64,000 nucleotides of DNA from Vannielia sp. (GCF_029212645.1 NZ_JARGND010000008.1:17454-81453), one strand, 5' to 3'; shown: positions 44,823-55,728, counted from the first letter of the stretch. Program-made: numbers and translations. Notes: generated from the letters alone by a model not told the origin.

Positions 44823-45191
44823 TTACTTCTTCTTGCCGGCAATGGCCTTTGCGGGGCCTTTGCGGGTGCGTGCGTTGGTGTGGGTGCGCTGCCCGCGCAC
44901 CGGGAGGTTGCGACGGTGGCGCAAGCCACGGTAGCAGCCAAGGTCCATCAAACGCTTGACGTTCATCTGAACTTCGCGGCGCAGGTCGCCCTCAACGGTG
45001 AAGTTGGCGTCGATGTGCTCACGAACGGCGAGAACTTCGGCGTCGGAAAGCTCATTTACACGGCGGGTCAGGTCAATGCCGACGGCCTCGCAGATTTTGC
45101 GGGCGCTATCGTCGCCAATGCCGTGGATATAGGTCAGCGCAATCGGAACGCGCTTTGCGGTCGGGATGTTAACCCCAGCGATACGGGCCAA
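44823..45191 (-). CDS. rpsM: 30S ribosomal protein S13
   Basis: The 122-aa protein begins [25 protein letters not shown], the S13 start, and ends in a basic [24 protein letters not shown] tail. The start is assigned to TTG at 45191 because AAGGA lies nine bases upstream and the family begins there; the frame extends to 45242 without a better candidate. It is the first gene of the alpha operon and follows a spacer of about 480 bp after adk. Confidence 0.96.
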   Translation of the reverse strand: MARIAGVNIPTAKRVPIALTYIHGIGDDSARKICEAVGIDLTRRVNELSDAEVLAVREHIDANFTVEGDLRREVQMNVKRLMDLGCYRGLRHRRNLPVRGQRTHTNARTRKGPAKAIAGKKK

Positions 45192-45670
45192 AATGGTAGT
45201 CCTTCTACGTTGCGGGTCCGTGGTTCCAGACCCTTTTTTCACAACGGAAGCCCGGACCTATTGGCGCCGGGCTGCGTCATTTCGAGGTTGTTTGCGGCGT
45301 TCCGGGGGCGACCCGTTAACCACAAATTGATTCCCTTTCAGGATGGGCCTGTTTAGGGGGGGATTTGGAGGGCGTCAAGAGCAGTTCGTTCCCTCTTTTT
45401 CTCCAAAATGATCCCTCTGAATAAAGATCTCGCCGCTGCCCCGATACCCATTGCCGCGACCAATGCGCGGAACGATAATATGCTTAGGTCTGCGTCTATA
45501 CTCTCGCAACGAATTTGGAGATAGCACGCCGTTTTCATACCTTTCCGAATTGCGCGAGTGCGGCGAACCGAAGAACCAACCTGAAGCGAGGAACACAAGA
45601 ATGCCAACCACTCCGCTTGCAGAACGGCAGCGGCGTTGTCGTTTCTACTCAGTCAGTGGTGTCCTAGATC
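45192..45670. other. 479-bp spacer between adk and rpsM
   Basis: In many bacteria adk and rpsM are closer, sometimes with rpmJ between. Here no rpmJ was found. Two overlapping minus-strand frames (45353-45607 and 45375-45611) encode short, partly hydrophobic peptides without a good ribosome site. Part of the spacer is AT-richer than its surroundings. Nothing in it is convincing as a gene. Confidence 0.5.
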
Positions 45671-46315
45671 CTACCCCAAAGCGTCTTTGATCTCACCCGC
45701 AACAGCCTCTACGGAGCCAAGCCCGTTGACCGTTTTAAGGTCGCCCTTCGCATAGTAGTAACCGATCAGCGGGCTGGTCTGTTTGTAATAGGCCAGCAAA
45801 CGGGTTTTCAGGCTTTCTTCGTTGTCGTCAGCACGGCGGGTCTGATTGGTGCTGCCACAGTTGCCGCATTTGCCGTCGGCGGGCCAAGGCTTGGTTTGAT
45901 CATTGTAGACCTCGCCACAATCGCCACACGTCGAACGAGCGGTTATACGGGCAACAAGCGCTTCGTCGTCCACCTGCATTTCGATCACACAATCCAACGT
46001 CTGATTCATGTTATCCAGCAACGCGCCCAGCGCGTCGGCCTGAGCCAGCGTGCGCGGGAAGCCGTCAAAGATGAACCCGCCCGTGTGGGAAGTGTCTAGT
46101 AGCCGTTCGCGGATCAGACCGATCACGATTTCATCGGTCACAAGCTCACCACGCGCCATCACCTCGGCAACGCGCTTGCCCATTTCCGTGCCACTGTCCT
46201 TTGCCTCGCGCAGCATGTCGCCAGTCGATAGCTGGGTCATGCCCCGATCTTCGACCAACAAGCGGGCTTGCGTGCCTTTGCCCGCGCCTGGTGGTCCGAG
46301 AAGAATAATGTTCAT
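45671..46315 (-). CDS. adk: adenylate kinase
   Basis: The 214-aa protein has the P-loop [14 protein letters not shown], the AMP-binding [12 protein letters not shown], and a zinc-type LID with CGDC and CGNC pairs. It interconverts ATP, ADP and AMP. The start overlaps the secY stop by four bases. Confidence 0.97.
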   Translation of the reverse strand: MNIILLGPPGAGKGTQARLLVEDRGMTQLSTGDMLREAKDSGTEMGKRVAEVMARGELVTDEIVIGLIRERLLDTSHTGGFIFDGFPRTLAQADALGALLDNMNQTLDCVIEMQVDDEALVARITARSTCGDCGEVYNDQTKPWPADGKCGNCGSTNQTRRADDNEESLKTRLLAYYKQTSPLIGYYYAKGDLKTVNGLGSVEAVAGEIKDALG

Positions 46316-47688
46316 CGGCGTGCTGCCCCCCTCCGGCTGCGGCCTCCACGCTTTTTGCCGCGCAGCTGTGACCGCTCAATAAGATTCTCGTATTGATGTG
46401 CCAACAAGTGTGACTGAACCTGCTGGATAAAGTCCATACCGACCGACACAACGATCAGGATCGAGGTGCCGCCAAAAAACGCCGTTACGCCTAGTCCGCT
46501 GCGCACCATCTCGGGCAGCAGGCAAACAAAGGCAAGATAGGCAGAGCCAAGCACAAGAACACGATTCACAACGTATTCCATGTATTCAGCGGTACGTTTG
46601 CCGGGGCGAATGCCGGGCACAAAGCCGTTCTGGTTTTTCAGGTTGTCGGCGACATCATCCACCTTGAAGCTCACGTTGTGCGTGTAGAAATAGGTGAAGA
46701 AGATGATCATTCCGGCGAATAGCGCAAAGTAGAGCGGTTGGCCGGGGCCCACATAGGCCAAAATCGTGCTCATCACACCGCCGGTTTGATTGCCCGAGAA
46801 AGTGCTGATCGTCGTCGGAAGCAGCAGCAGTGACGAGGCAAAGATCGCCGGGATCACGCCCGCCGGGTTCACCTTGATCGGCAAGTGGCTGGAGCCGCCG
46901 TCGTAAACCTTCATACCAACCTGACGGCGCGGGTATTGGATGTGTATCTTGCGCAGGCTGCGCTCCATGAACACAACAAACGTTAGCACTGCTAGCAGCA
47001 TCACGATCATACCGAGCACGAGGCCCCAGTTCTGGGTGGCCTGACCTTGAGCAAAGAACTGCGCCAGCGCTGCGGGGGCTTCGGCAAGAATGCCCACGAA
47101 GATGATCAGCGAAATGCCGTTGCCGATACCGCGCGCTGTGATCTGCTCACCAAGCCACATCAGGAACATCGTGCCGCCTACAAGCGTCACAACGCAGGAC
47201 GCAATGAAGAAAACGCCCGGATCGTTGACGAAGGGAACGCCATTCGCATCCCCATTCTGAAGCGACAGCGCTAGGCCATAGGCCTGGAACGTCGCCAACG
47301 CCACGGTGCCGTAGCGCGTGTATTGGTTGATCTTCTTGCGGCCTTGCTCGCCTTCTTTCTTCAGCTGCTCAAGCGCGGGCACCATGGCCGTCAACAGCTG
47401 CACGATGATCGAAGCCGAGATATAGGGCATGATGCCCAGAGCAAAAATCCCCATCCGGCTGATCGCGCCGCCGGTGAACATGTTGAGCATCCCACCAATG
47501 CCCGAGGCCGCATCGTCCATGAAAGACCGCAGCGCCGTGCCGTCGATCCCCGGAACCGGGATATAAGTGCCCAGCCGGTAAACGATCAAAAGCCCTATGG
47601 TGAAAAAAATCCGCTGCCGCAGTTCCGGGGCTTTGCCGATTGCGCCCCAGCTGAGGTTGGCGGCCATTTGCTCTGCTGCTGATGCCAT
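46312..47688 (-). CDS. secY: preprotein translocase subunit SecY
   Basis: The 458-aa protein has ten hydrophobic segments and the SecY signatures [14 protein letters not shown] and [22 protein letters not shown]. It forms the channel of the Sec translocase. The C-terminal tail is basic ([16 protein letters not shown]). It lies between rplO and adk in the standard order. Confidence 0.98.
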   Translation of the reverse strand: MASAAEQMAANLSWGAIGKAPELRQRIFFTIGLLIVYRLGTYIPVPGIDGTALRSFMDDAASGIGGMLNMFTGGAISRMGIFALGIMPYISASIIVQLLTAMVPALEQLKKEGEQGRKKINQYTRYGTVALATFQAYGLALSLQNGDANGVPFVNDPGVFFIASCVVTLVGGTMFLMWLGEQITARGIGNGISLIIFVGILAEAPAALAQFFAQGQATQNWGLVLGMIVMLLAVLTFVVFMERSLRKIHIQYPRRQVGMKVYDGGSSHLPIKVNPAGVIPAIFASSLLLLPTTISTFSGNQTGGVMSTILAYVGPGQPLYFALFAGMIIFFTYFYTHNVSFKVDDVADNLKNQNGFVPGIRPGKRTAEYMEYVVNRVLVLGSAYLAFVCLLPEMVRSGLGVTAFFGGTSILIVVSVGMDFIQQVQSHLLAHQYENLIERSQLRGKKRGGRSRRGAARR

Positions 47689-47794
47689 TGGGTGATGCTC
47701 TTTTCTTTATGTCACTGCGCCGCCAGACCCAGCGGGCCGGCGGCGCTTGAAGTCATAGACCATGTAGGCGGGCACGCGGCCCGCCGCAAGCCGC

Positions 47795-48268
47795 TTACTC
47801 GGCCGCCTTCGCAGACGTGACCGTCAGCGAGCCGCCAGCTTTCTCCACGGCTTCGATCGCCGATTTGGAAGCGCCGGTTACGGCAAGTGCCACTTTCGAG
47901 GTCAACTCACCCTTGGCAAGGATGCGCACACCGTCGAGCTTCCTGCGCACCAAACCCGAGGCGACCAAGGCGTCCTCATCGATGTCGCTCTTCGCGTCGA
48001 GCTTCTTGGCGTCGATGAATTTCTGGATCAGGCCGAGGTTCACAACAGCAAACTGCTTGCGGTTCGGCTTGTTGAAGCCCCGCTTGGGCAGTCGCTGGTA
48101 AATCGGCATCTGGCCGCCCTCGTAGCCGTTGATAGCCACACCCGAGCGGGACTTTTGGCCCTTGATACCACGACCGGCGGTTTTACCCTTGCCAGAGCCA
48201 ACGCCACGGCCAACGCGCTTTTTGTTGTGGGTCGAGCCGTCGGCTGGACGGAGTTCATTGAGTTTCAT
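47795..48268 (-). CDS. rplO: 50S ribosomal protein L15
   Basis: The 157-aa protein begins [20 protein letters not shown], followed by the glycine/lysine-rich region [18 protein letters not shown] typical of L15. The ATG at 48268 is the family start; an upstream extension to 48322 is rejected. Its upstream partner in most bacteria, rpmD, is here 3.7 kb away at 51935. Confidence 0.97.
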   Translation of the reverse strand: MKLNELRPADGSTHNKKRVGRGVGSGKGKTAGRGIKGQKSRSGVAINGYEGGQMPIYQRLPKRGFNKPNRKQFAVVNLGLIQKFIDAKKLDAKSDIDEDALVASGLVRRKLDGVRILAKGELTSKVALAVTGASKSAIEAVEKAGGSLTVTSAKAAE

Positions 48269-48783
48269 GTCGCTTCTCCTTGGCCGGACGCGCCCCCGAA
48301 GCGATATGGGCGGCCACGGCATGTCTTAGTTGATGAGCCGTCATCGACTCAGGGCCCATTTGGGCCACCGGGGGCGTATAAACGCGAGGGGGCTGGGGAT
48401 CAAGAGGAATGCCAGCAACGCGAGCGGTCGCATTGCGATAGGGTTGGCACGGCGCTGGCCACGAAAGCGCATGGACGTGAAGTACAATCGGTCACGATAT
48501 GGCAGCCAGCCTTCACGCACCGAAGCAGCCCATATCCACGCGCCAAATTCTGCCCTCCCGGCTCAGACGACGGCGGCGCATGGAAATCGGAACGGCTTTA
48601 CTTGGGGCGCACCTGAACATTTCCGCGCCTAATTTTTGCCCAAATACCGCACAATCAGCCTATTTTTGGTGCAGTTCGCATATTGCTGTCGTTTTGGTCA
48701 CTTTGGCTCATAGTCGCCTCTTTTCACCCCGCGCGACACCCTGTCTCTCACACCAGATCATAACGCGAGGGGGAGAAATACCG
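48269..48783. other. 515-bp intergenic region between rplO and amt
   Basis: The region separates the divergent rplO and amt genes and must hold promoters for both directions. It contains a short dyad GGCCCA-TT-TGGGCC (48353-48366). No open frame here has coding character. A TGGCAC-like sequence near 48444 is not convincing as a sigma54 site. Confidence 0.4.
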
Positions 48784-49971
48784 ATGAATGGAGCAGATAC
48801 CGCATGGATCATCGTCGCAACGGCGCTGGTCCTGTTGATGACGTTGCCGGGGCTGGCGCTGTTCTACGGCGGCCTCGTTCGGGCGCGCAACGTGCTCAGC
48901 GTCTTCATGCATTGCTTTTCCATCGCCTGCCTGATGAGCGTGCTGTGGCTCGTCGCTGGCTATTCCATAGCTTTTGGGGAAGCCACGAGCTGGTGGGGCG
49001 GCTTTGACAAGATGTTCTTGCTCGGGGTCACCGGTGAAACCCCCTCCTCTGTTGCCCCCAACTTACCCGAAGTGCTTTTCTTTGCCTTCCAGATGACCTT
49101 CGCCATCATCACCCCTGCGCTGATCGTCGGGGCCTATGTGGAGCGGATCGGTTTTGGCTTTGTCATGCTTTTTTCGGGCCTGTGGATGCTGCTCTGCTAC
49201 GCACCCGTTGTGCATTGGGTCTGGGGCGGCGGTTTCTTGGCTGATGGTGGCATCTTCGGAGATACCGGGGTGAGGGATTTCGCCGGTGGCATCGTGGTGC
49301 ATGAAACAGCCGGGATTGCCGCGCTGCTCGTTGCCGTGGTGCTGGGGCGTCGAAAGGACAACTCCAAGCCACCGCACAACCCCGGCTATGTGGTGATCGG
49401 AGCCTCGCTGCTTTGGGTTGGCTGGTTTGGCTTCAACGGCGGCTCCCAGCTTGCCGCCGATGGTGGGGCCGCCATGGCGCTTACCGTCACCCACCTTTCC
49501 GCCGCCACCGCCACCCTCACATGGGCCATGTGGGAAAAAATAAAATACGGCCGCGCCAGTGTGGTTGGCGCAGTCACCGGCACAATTGCCGGCCTTGCGT
49601 CCATCACCCCTGCGTCGGGCTACGTTGGCCCCATCGAGGCGCTGATTATCGGCGGCGTCGCGGGCATCATCTGCCAAGAAATGGTAAACCTGATCCGCAA
49701 CAAGGCCCACATCGACGACACGCTTGATGTTATGGCCGTTCATGGGGTTGGGGGTGTCTTTGGCACCATTATGATCGCCGTATTCGGCGCGGGTACCTGG
49801 GTGGCCCAACTCGGCTCCCTAGTCATTGTGGGCGTGTTTACCACCGTTGTCACATTGGTTCTGATCTATGCCGTCCGCCTTGTCACGCCGCTGCGGGTTG
49901 ACGAAGAAATAGAGTTCAATGGGCTTGATCTCGCGGTCCACGGAGAAAGCGCTTACGACCACAACTCCTGA
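48784..49971 (+). CDS. amt: ammonium transporter Amt
   Basis: The 395-aa protein has about eleven hydrophobic segments and the Amt signatures DTAWIIVATALVLLMTLPGLALFYGG, DFAGGIVVHETAGIAALLVA with the pore histidine, and FGFNGGSQLAADG. It moves ammonium across the inner membrane. GAGGGGGAG lies upstream of the ATG at 48784. No glnK gene, the usual partner, is nearby. The gene is an insertion within the spc operon, on the opposite strand to its neighbours. Confidence 0.93.
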   Translation: MNGADTAWIIVATALVLLMTLPGLALFYGGLVRARNVLSVFMHCFSIACLMSVLWLVAGYSIAFGEATSWWGGFDKMFLLGVTGETPSSVAPNLPEVLFFAFQMTFAIITPALIVGAYVERIGFGFVMLFSGLWMLLCYAPVVHWVWGGGFLADGGIFGDTGVRDFAGGIVVHETAGIAALLVAVVLGRRKDNSKPPHNPGYVVIGASLLWVGWFGFNGGSQLAADGGAAMALTVTHLSAATATLTWAMWEKIKYGRASVVGAVTGTIAGLASITPASGYVGPIEALIIGGVAGIICQEMVNLIRNKAHIDDTLDVMAVHGVGGVFGTIMIAVFGAGTWVAQLGSLVIVGVFTTVVTLVLIYAVRLVTPLRVDEEIEFNGLDLAVHGESAYDHNS

Positions 49972-49993
49972 ACCAGTCAACCGATCAAACAGG

Positions 49994-50026
49994 AGTGCCC
50001 CGGCCATCAGGTTCGGGGCACTTTTT
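49994..50026 (+). terminator. rho-independent terminator of amt
   Basis: AGTGCCCCG (49994-50002) pairs with CGGGGCACT (50014-50022) and is followed by a T run, 22 bp after the amt stop. Confidence 0.9.
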
Positions 50027-50205
50027 ACACCACCCTCAGAGAATGAGGCGGTCATCCCTGTTGAGCCAGTGCCAGCCCAGTTAGCCCCCATATCGCCGGT
50101 TTTGGAGGCCGATCCCTCAGCACTGCGCCTCCATCTTATGGCTGTGCATTTCTTTTACCAATAGTTCCGCACGAGGATCACCTCGCGCGGAGCACTGGGT
50201 CGTTT

Positions 50206-50994
50206 TCAGCTTTTCGGCGGCTCGTCGTACCAAGCACTCATCTTCACTTCAGCGGCACCGCCCACCATATTGGCAAACTCAGCCGGATCCTGGCTGCCAC
50301 CATCGCGCCCGCGGTAATGGTAGGGATAAACGTAGCTCGGGCCAATTTCTTTCACAGCGGAAGCGGCGGCTGAAGCATCCATTGTGAAGGGCAGGTTCAT
50401 GCACAAGAACGCAAGGTCAATGTCCCTAAGCGCCCGCATCTCCGGCGTGTCTTCGGTATCGCCCGAGATATAGGTGCGGAAACCGTCGAGGCTCAGCACA
50501 TAGCCATTGTCGCGCCCCTCGGGGTGAAACTGCTTGCGCTCTTCCGTGATGTTATAGGCCGGGATGGCGTCAATGGCGACGCCGTTCCATGTTGTGCTCT
50601 CGCCGTTGGCCAGTGCCTCGTCGGGCTTCATGTCATCAGGCAGCTTTTCGGCCACCGCCGGATTGGTGATGAGATGCGCTTCGCCTTTCAATGCCGCCAG
50701 CGTTTCTACGTTGAAGTGATCGCCGTGCTCATGGGTCACGAGGATCAGATCCGCCTTGGGGAAGCCGGAATAGATCGCCGGGTCGCCCACCGGGTCGACA
50801 TAGATAACGCCTGCGGGCGTTTCCATTACAAAGGAAGCGTGTGCAACCGGATGTACGGTGATCGGCCCTCCCTCAGCCTCGAATACATCCGAGGCATGGC
50901 CCTCCGCTCGGGCCGCATAGGGTAGGATGGTGATCGCGCCTGCGGCGGCGGCTGTGGCTAGGAAGGTGCGTCGTGTATGGGCCATGGTTGTCAT
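50206..50994 (-). CDS. Tat-exported metallo-beta-lactamase-fold hydrolase
   Basis: The 262-aa protein starts with a twin-arginine signal (HTRRTFLATAAAAGAITILP). It has the MBL-fold THEHGDHF motif and further metal ligands in SGDTEDTPE and YPYHYRG. It resembles the UlaG-like L-ascorbate-6-phosphate-lactonase group that is often annotated only as MBL fold hydrolase. The Tat signal suggests folding with metal in the cytoplasm before export. The second half matches the periplasmic form of the family. Substrate unknown. Confidence 0.8.
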   Translation of the reverse strand: MTTMAHTRRTFLATAAAAGAITILPYAARAEGHASDVFEAEGGPITVHPVAHASFVMETPAGVIYVDPVGDPAIYSGFPKADLILVTHEHGDHFNVETLAALKGEAHLITNPAVAEKLPDDMKPDEALANGESTTWNGVAIDAIPAYNITEERKQFHPEGRDNGYVLSLDGFRTYISGDTEDTPEMRALRDIDLAFLCMNLPFTMDASAAASAVKEIGPSYVYPYHYRGRDGGSQDPAEFANMVGGAAEVKMSAWYDEPPKS

Positions 50995-51216
50995 CTCTCC
51001 TGCTGCTGTTTCAGGGGAGATAGGGCGGAAAAGTGCCCCGCCAATAGCTCACGGCGCTTTACGGCTTGGGTGCGGTCTGGCGCATGTAATCGGCCCGAGG
51101 CGGGCAAACTTGGTCATCGCGTTCTCTCATGAGGGAGTGGCGAGCGCCCGGATAGGCTGTTGCCCACCCCATCACCACAGTTGAAAGCACATTTCCGCAA
51201 CGCAGTTAACGCCCGG

Positions 51217-51444
51217 CTAGAACAAATCGTTGTCCGCTACAACCGTGCCTTCGTGGCAGGAAATCCCCCGGCGCTCCAACTCGTTCACGACAGCACGCTG
51301 CTCGGCGGCATTGTCGGTTTGCTCGATCCCCGCCTCGAGTCGGCAAAGATACTGTGCAGGATAGTCCTGCACGGCCCCGGCACCCCGGTCGGTACAGGCA
51401 GCGGTGGCAAGCAAAACAGTGGTGATGACAAGTTGACGTTTCAT
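51217..51444 (-). CDS. small putative lipoprotein
   Basis: The 75-aa protein begins MKRQLVITTVLLATAACTDR, with a short signal peptide ending in a lipobox-like TAAC. The mature part is about 58 residues, with two more cysteines. The ATG at 51444 is preferred to the longer frame to 51477. No known family is recognised. Confidence 0.55.
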   Translation of the reverse strand: MKRQLVITTVLLATAACTDRGAGAVQDYPAQYLCRLEAGIEQTDNAAEQRAVVNELERRGISCHEGTVVADNDLF

Positions 51445-51646
51445 GACTGTATTTGCCCCAATGCTTCGGCAGACCACAATAGCAAATTACCGGGAGATGA
51501 GACCCTAAAGAACACGATCAAAAAACCGATGGCCATTCACAAGGTCCTCCAACACCCTCTCAGCATTCCTATTGATTTAACCAGCGAAGCCATTAACCTT
51601 GGTTAATGTTTCGTTAACGTTTCGTTGGTCGCATTAAGGAATTACC

Positions 51647-51835
51647 ATGAACCCTCTCGCCGTCACCGCACTTATCGCTCTTGCGCTCGCCCCGATTTCA
51701 CTAGGTGCACTGCCGACACCTCAATTCGTGGTGATAACCGTCACTGCTGAAACTCAACATGGTGGCGGCTGCCGAAAAGACTCTCCTCGCGGCCAGTGCT
51801 GTCATGCAGGATCGAAACCCTATCATTGCCACTGA
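51647..51835 (+). CDS. small secreted YHCH-type protein
   Basis: The 62-aa protein has a signal peptide (MNPLAVTALIALALAPISLG) and a short mature part with CRKDSPRGQCCHAGSKPYHCH. The CH...YHCH pattern is that of a family of small secreted proteins with paired Cys and His residues, thought to bind metal. A terminator follows. Upstream is AAGGA, six bases before the ATG. Confidence 0.6.
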   Translation: MNPLAVTALIALALAPISLGALPTPQFVVITVTAETQHGGGCRKDSPRGQCCHAGSKPYHCH

Positions 51836-51869
51836 CATCCAAACGCTCTGGGTGAGTTCGAACGAAGAA

Positions 51870-51895
51870 CACCCCGGCCATCTCTGACCGGGGTG
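51870..51895. terminator. terminator between the YHCH gene and rpmD
   Basis: CACCCCGG (51870-51877) pairs with CCGGGGTG (51888-51895) and is followed by ATCCATTTTT on the plus strand. On the minus strand it lies after the rpmD stop, so it may also end the rpsE-rpmD transcript. Confidence 0.7.
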
Positions 51896-51934
51896 ATCCA
51901 TTTTTCTACCTGGTGGGCTTACCCCACCAATGCC

Positions 51935-52123
51935 TTAGCCGCGCTCTTCGACAATCTCGACGAGGTGCGAGATCTTGGCGACCATGCCGCGGATCGAGGG
52001 AGTGTCCTCAAGTTCGCGGGTCTTGTGCATCTTGTTCAGGCCCAGGCCGATCAGCGTCTGGCGCTGTTTGGCGGGGCGGCGGATCGGAGAGCCGATCTGC
52101 TTGACGACGATGGTTTTTGCCAT
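51935..52123 (-). CDS. rpmD: 50S ribosomal protein L30
   Basis: The 62-aa protein [20 protein letters not shown], then [25 protein letters not shown] is a typical bacterial L30. It follows rpsE by 12 bp. The next gene of the usual order, rplO, is 3.7 kb on. Confidence 0.97.
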   Translation of the reverse strand: MAKTIVVKQIGSPIRRPAKQRQTLIGLGLNKMHKTRELEDTPSIRGMVAKISHLVEIVEERG

Positions 52124-52135
52124 TGGTCCAGTTCC

Positions 52136-52723
52136 TTACGCTTCTGCCGCTTCGGTAGCGGGTGCCTCTGCGGCGGCGGGGGCGTCATCCTTTTTGAGGA
52201 TATCGGCCACCTTCTTACCACGACGCTGCGCCACCATGCGGGGGCTCGACTCTTTGGTCAGACCGTTCAGCGTGGCGCGGATCATGTTGTAGGGGTTCTG
52301 CGAGCCAATCGACTTGGCAACCACGTCCTGAATGCCGAGCATCTCAAACACAGCACGCATCGGACCACCGGCAATGATACCAGTACCCGTGGGGGCAGTG
52401 CGCATCACCACACGGCCAGCGCCGTGACGGCCTTCCATGTCGTGGTGCAATGTGCGGCCTTCGCGAAGCGGCACGCGGATCATCTGACGCTTGGCTTGCT
52501 CGGTGGCCTTGCGGATGGCCTCGGGGACCTCCTTTGCCTTACCCTTGCCAAAGCCAACACGGCCCTTTTGGTCGCCAACGACGACAAGTGCGGCGAAGCC
52601 AAAGCGCTTACCGCCCTTAACAGTCTTCGAAACGCGGTTGATCGCAACCAGGCGATCGGCAAATTCCGGGGTCTCATCACGGTCGCGGCGCGGGCCACGG
52701 CGGTTTTTGTCACGTTCAGCCAT
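52136..52723 (-). CDS. rpsE: 30S ribosomal protein S5
   Basis: The 195-aa protein has the S5 dsRNA-binding region ([39 protein letters not shown]) and the C-terminal domain around [21 protein letters not shown] basic N-terminal segment and an Ala/Glu-rich C-terminal tail extend it beyond the E. coli length of 166. It is involved in mRNA helicase activity and decoding accuracy. Confidence 0.97.
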   Translation of the reverse strand: MAERDKNRRGPRRDRDETPEFADRLVAINRVSKTVKGGKRFGFAALVVVGDQKGRVGFGKGKAKEVPEAIRKATEQAKRQMIRVPLREGRTLHHDMEGRHGAGRVVMRTAPTGTGIIAGGPMRAVFEMLGIQDVVAKSIGSQNPYNMIRATLNGLTKESSPRMVAQRRGKKVADILKKDDAPAAAEAPATEAAEA

Positions 52724-52847
52724 TCACAGGCATCCTTTTGTCGGGCGGCGCAGTGCTCGGCGCCTTGTTTGTTGCGATCCAAGTGAGGCCCGTTTGGCCT
52801 CCCGGATCATCGAGAGGGCCACGCTTGGCGCGTGGCCCCCTGCACGA

Positions 52848-53207
52848 TCAGATCTTCAGGCCACCTTCACGAGCGGCGTCGGCCAGGGCCTTCACCTTCC
52901 CGTGGAACAGGAAGCCACCACGGTCGAAGTATGCTTCTTCGACACCGGCTTTCTTGGCGCGTTCGGCAATCGCGGTGCCCACCTTAGCGGCGGCCTCCAC
53001 GTTGTTTTTGCCCGTGATGCCAAGGTCCTTCTCCAGAGAGGAGGCCGAGGCGAGGGTCACGCCGTTCACATCGTCGATCAGCTGAGCGCTGATGTTTTTG
53101 TTGCTGCGGTGGATCGACAGCCGCATGCGGCCGGCGTTCACCTTGCGAAGCTTGTTCCGGACGCGCAAGCGGCGCTTCTGGAACAGTTGCAGTTTGCTGT
53201 TTGCCAT
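52848..53207 (-). CDS. rplR: 50S ribosomal protein L18
   Basis: The 119-aa protein has [20 protein letters not shown] at the start and ends [27 protein letters not shown], as in L18, which binds 5S rRNA. It lies between rplF and rpsE in the normal order, with 124 bp before rpsE. Confidence 0.97.
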   Translation of the reverse strand: MANSKLQLFQKRRLRVRNKLRKVNAGRMRLSIHRSNKNISAQLIDDVNGVTLASASSLEKDLGITGKNNVEAAAKVGTAIAERAKKAGVEEAYFDRGGFLFHGKVKALADAAREGGLKI

Positions 53208-53218
53208 CTGTCCGGTCC

Positions 53219-53752
53219 TTACTTCTTCTTGCCTTCCTTGCGGAAGATGAACTCGTCTTTGTACTTGATGCCTTTGCCCTTATAGGGTTCCGGCTTGCGC
53301 CATTCGCGGATGTTAGCCGCAACCTGGCCGACGAGTTGTGAATCAGAACCCTCAACGATGATCTCGGTCTGCTTGGGGCAGGTAACGGTCACACCCTGAG
53401 GGACTTCAAAGTTGACATCATGCGAGTAACCAAGCGCCAGCTTCAGGGTGTTGCCCTGCATCTGCGCCCGATAACCCACGCCGTTGATCTCCAGCTCCTT
53501 CTTGAAGCCGTCGGTGACGCCTTGCACGAGGTTGGCCACAACGGTGCGGCTCATGCCCCACTGCTGCCGCGCGCGCTTTGACGAACCGCGAGGAGAGATG
53601 GTGACGGCATTGTCTTCAACAACGAGCGTCACATCATCGGTGGCGGTGAAGCTCTGGGACCCTTTGGGGCCTTTCACTTCGATGGTCTGGCCGGAGATCG
53701 AAGCGGAGACACCGCTGGGAAGATCAACCGGACGTTTACCAATACGAGACAT
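53219..53752 (-). CDS. rplF: 50S ribosomal protein L6
   Basis: The 177-aa protein begins [20 protein letters not shown] and ends with the L6 motif [25 protein letters not shown]. The ATG at 53752 is the family start; the frame runs on to 53863 but overlaps rpsH. It lies 11 bp before rplR. Confidence 0.97.
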   Translation of the reverse strand: MSRIGKRPVDLPSGVSASISGQTIEVKGPKGSQSFTATDDVTLVVEDNAVTISPRGSSKRARQQWGMSRTVVANLVQGVTDGFKKELEINGVGYRAQMQGNTLKLALGYSHDVNFEVPQGVTVTCPKQTEIIVEGSDSQLVGQVAANIREWRKPEPYKGKGIKYKDEFIFRKEGKKK

Positions 53753-53765
53753 GTGTTTGGCCTCC

Positions 53766-54158
53766 TTAGAACACGGTGCAGAGGACCTCACCGCCAACAT
53801 TGGCGGATCGGGCTGCTGCATCGGACATGACGCCACGGGAGGTAGACACGATCGACACGCCAAGGCCCTGACGGACCGAGGGAATGTCGTCCACGCCCAT
53901 GTAAACCCGGCGGCCGGGTTTGGACACGCGTTTCAGATCGCGGATAACCGGGGTGCCTTCGTAGTACTTGAGGCTGATCTCGATTTCCGGGTGCTGAGTG
54001 CCTTCCACGGGCTCATAGCCGCGGATGTAGCCTTCATTGGTCAGCACATCGAGCACCCAAGCACGCAGCTTGGACGCCGGAGTGCGGACGGTGGACTTGC
54101 CACGCATCTGCGCATTGCGGATGCGGGTCAGCATATCGCCGAGAGGGTCGTTCATCAC
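53766..54158 (-). CDS. rpsH: 30S ribosomal protein S8
   Basis: The 130-aa protein starts [20 protein letters not shown] (with one extra Met possible) and ends with the S8 motif [31 protein letters not shown]. It binds the central domain of 16S rRNA and represses the spc operon in E. coli. Confidence 0.97.
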   Translation of the reverse strand: MMNDPLGDMLTRIRNAQMRGKSTVRTPASKLRAWVLDVLTNEGYIRGYEPVEGTQHPEIEISLKYYEGTPVIRDLKRVSKPGRRVYMGVDDIPSVRQGLGVSIVSTSRGVMSDAAARSANVGGEVLCTVF

Positions 54159-54169
54159 TCAGATCTCCC

Positions 54170-54475
54170 TTACCAGCTCGACTTGACCATGCCGGGAATC
54201 TGGCCCTGAGAGGCCAGATCCCGCAGCTTGATCCGCGACATTTTGAGTTTGCGATAATACGCACGAGGACGACCCGTGATCTGGCACCGGTTGTGCAGGC
54301 GCGTTGCCGACGAGTTGCGCGGCAGTTTTGCAAGCTTCAGGCGCGCCTTGAAGCGCTCTTCCATCGGCTGGCTCTCATCGTTTGCGATCTCTTTCAGAGC
54401 GGCGCGTTTGGCGGCATACTTCTCCACCAGCTTCTGGCGCTTACGCTCGCGTTCGATCATTGCTTTTTTAGCCAT
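54170..54475 (-). CDS. rpsN: 30S ribosomal protein S14
   Basis: The 101-aa protein is of the long, zinc-free type: there is no CxxC pair, and it contains [30 protein letters not shown]. It lies between rplE and rpsH. Confidence 0.97.
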   Translation of the reverse strand: MAKKAMIERERKRQKLVEKYAAKRAALKEIANDESQPMEERFKARLKLAKLPRNSSATRLHNRCQITGRPRAYYRKLKMSRIKLRDLASQGQIPGMVKSSW

Positions 54476-54490
54476 GTCTCTCCGCCTTTC

Positions 54491-55054
54491 TCAGCTGTTG
54501 AAGGGCATGTTGAAATGCTTCAACAGCGCCTTGGCTTCCGCGTCGTTCTTCGCGGTGGTGCAGATGATGATATCCATGCCCCAAACCTCATCGACCTTGT
54601 CGAACTCGATCTCGGGGAACACGATATGCTCTTTCAGGCCCATGGCGTAGTTGCCACGGCCGTCAAAGCTTTTGCCGGACACGCCGCGGAAGTCACGAAC
54701 ACGTGGCATTGCAACGGTGATCAGGCGGTCAAGGAATTCATACATCCGGTCGCCGCGCAGGGTCACCTTGGTGCCCAAAGGCATCTCTTCACGAACGCGG
54801 AAACCAGCGATCGATTTCTTCGCCGTGGTCACCATGGCCTGCTGACCGGAGATCCTGGTGAGGTCTTCCTGAGCCGATTTGGCTTTCTTGGAGTCTCGCA
54901 CAGCCTCCGCACCACAACCGATGTTGAGCACGATCTTGTCCAGCCGAGGGATCTGCATGTCGTTGGAGTATTCAAACTCCTCCTTCATGGCAGCCTTGAT
55001 GGTGTCGGCGAACAGCGCTTTCAGGCGCGGGGTGTAGTTTGCGGTATCAAGCAT
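54491..55054 (-). CDS. rplE: 50S ribosomal protein L5
   Basis: The 187-aa protein has the L5 signatures [40 protein letters not shown] and [21 protein letters not shown]. It binds 5S rRNA and contacts the P-site tRNA. It overlaps the rplX stop by eight bases. Confidence 0.98.
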   Translation of the reverse strand: MLDTANYTPRLKALFADTIKAAMKEEFEYSNDMQIPRLDKIVLNIGCGAEAVRDSKKAKSAQEDLTRISGQQAMVTTAKKSIAGFRVREEMPLGTKVTLRGDRMYEFLDRLITVAMPRVRDFRGVSGKSFDGRGNYAMGLKEHIVFPEIEFDKVDEVWGMDIIICTTAKNDAEAKALLKHFNMPFNS

Positions 55055-55358
55055 CGATCACATCCCCCGTGGACTTGGCGAAGCGAACTTTCTTGCCGTC
55101 CTGCTCCTTGAATCCAACCCGCGTGGCTTTGCCATTGGCATCCACAAACGACAGGTTGGAAAGGTCGATCGGCATCGCGGTCGGCACGCGGCCACCCTGG
55201 CTCGTCTGGGATTGGCGCTGGTGACGAACGGCTACGTTAAGCCCCTCGACCACAGCCTTCCCGGCCTTGGGGTCAACCGACTGGATCTCGCCAGTCTTGC
55301 CCTTGTCTTTACCGGCAAGCACGATAACCGTGTCACCCTTTTTCAGCTTCGCAGCCAT
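55047..55358 (-). CDS. rplX: 50S ribosomal protein L24
   Basis: The 103-aa protein begins with the KOW motif [23 protein letters not shown] and has [18 protein letters not shown], normal for L24. It is one of the first large-subunit proteins to assemble. It starts two bases after rplN. Confidence 0.97.
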   Translation of the reverse strand: MAAKLKKGDTVIVLAGKDKGKTGEIQSVDPKAGKAVVEGLNVAVRHQRQSQTSQGGRVPTAMPIDLSNLSFVDANGKATRVGFKEQDGKKVRFAKSTGDVIDA

Positions 55359-55359
55359 C

Positions 55360-55728
55360 TTACAGCACCTCCGGGGCGAGCGAGATGATCTTCATGAAGT
55401 TCTTCGAGCGAAGCTCGCGAACGACTGGGCCGAAGATACGGGTCCCGACAGGCTCGTTGTTGTTGTTGAGAATGACGGCGGCGTTGCGATCAAAGCGGAT
55501 CGCGGTGCCGTCTTCGCGGCGCACTTCCTTGGCGGTGCGAACGACCACGGCCTTGCGGACGTCGCCTTTCTTCACGCGGCCGCGCGGGATGGCTTCCTTA
55601 ACGGAGACAACAATAACGTCGCCCACGCTTGCGTACTTACGCTTGGAACCACCCAGGACCTTGATGCACTGAACCCGGCGAGCGCCGGAGTTGTCAGCTA
55701 CATCCAGATTGGTCTGCATCTGGATCAT
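55360..55728 (-). CDS. rplN: 50S ribosomal protein L14
   Basis: The 122-aa protein [20 protein letters not shown], then [21 protein letters not shown] and [15 protein letters not shown] is L14. It is the first gene of the spc segment, 77 bp after rpsQ. Confidence 0.98.
   Translation of the reverse strand: MIQMQTNLDVADNSGARRVQCIKVLGGSKRKYASVGDVIVVSVKEAIPRGRVKKGDVRKAVVVRTAKEVRREDGTAIRFDRNAAVILNNNNEPVGTRIFGPVVRELRSKNFMKIISLAPEVL

Noticed and set aside
44454..45356. 300-aa plus-strand frame
   Set aside because: It is antisense to rpsK and rpsM.
45353..45611. Two short hydrophobic frames in the adk/rpsM spacer
   Set aside because: They overlap each other in different frames, lack good ribosome sites and show no recognisable family. 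They are described only as spacer content.
48440..48460. Possible sigma54 promoter for amt
   Set aside because: TGGCAC is present but the -12 GC element is poor, and it lies 340 bp from the start of amt.
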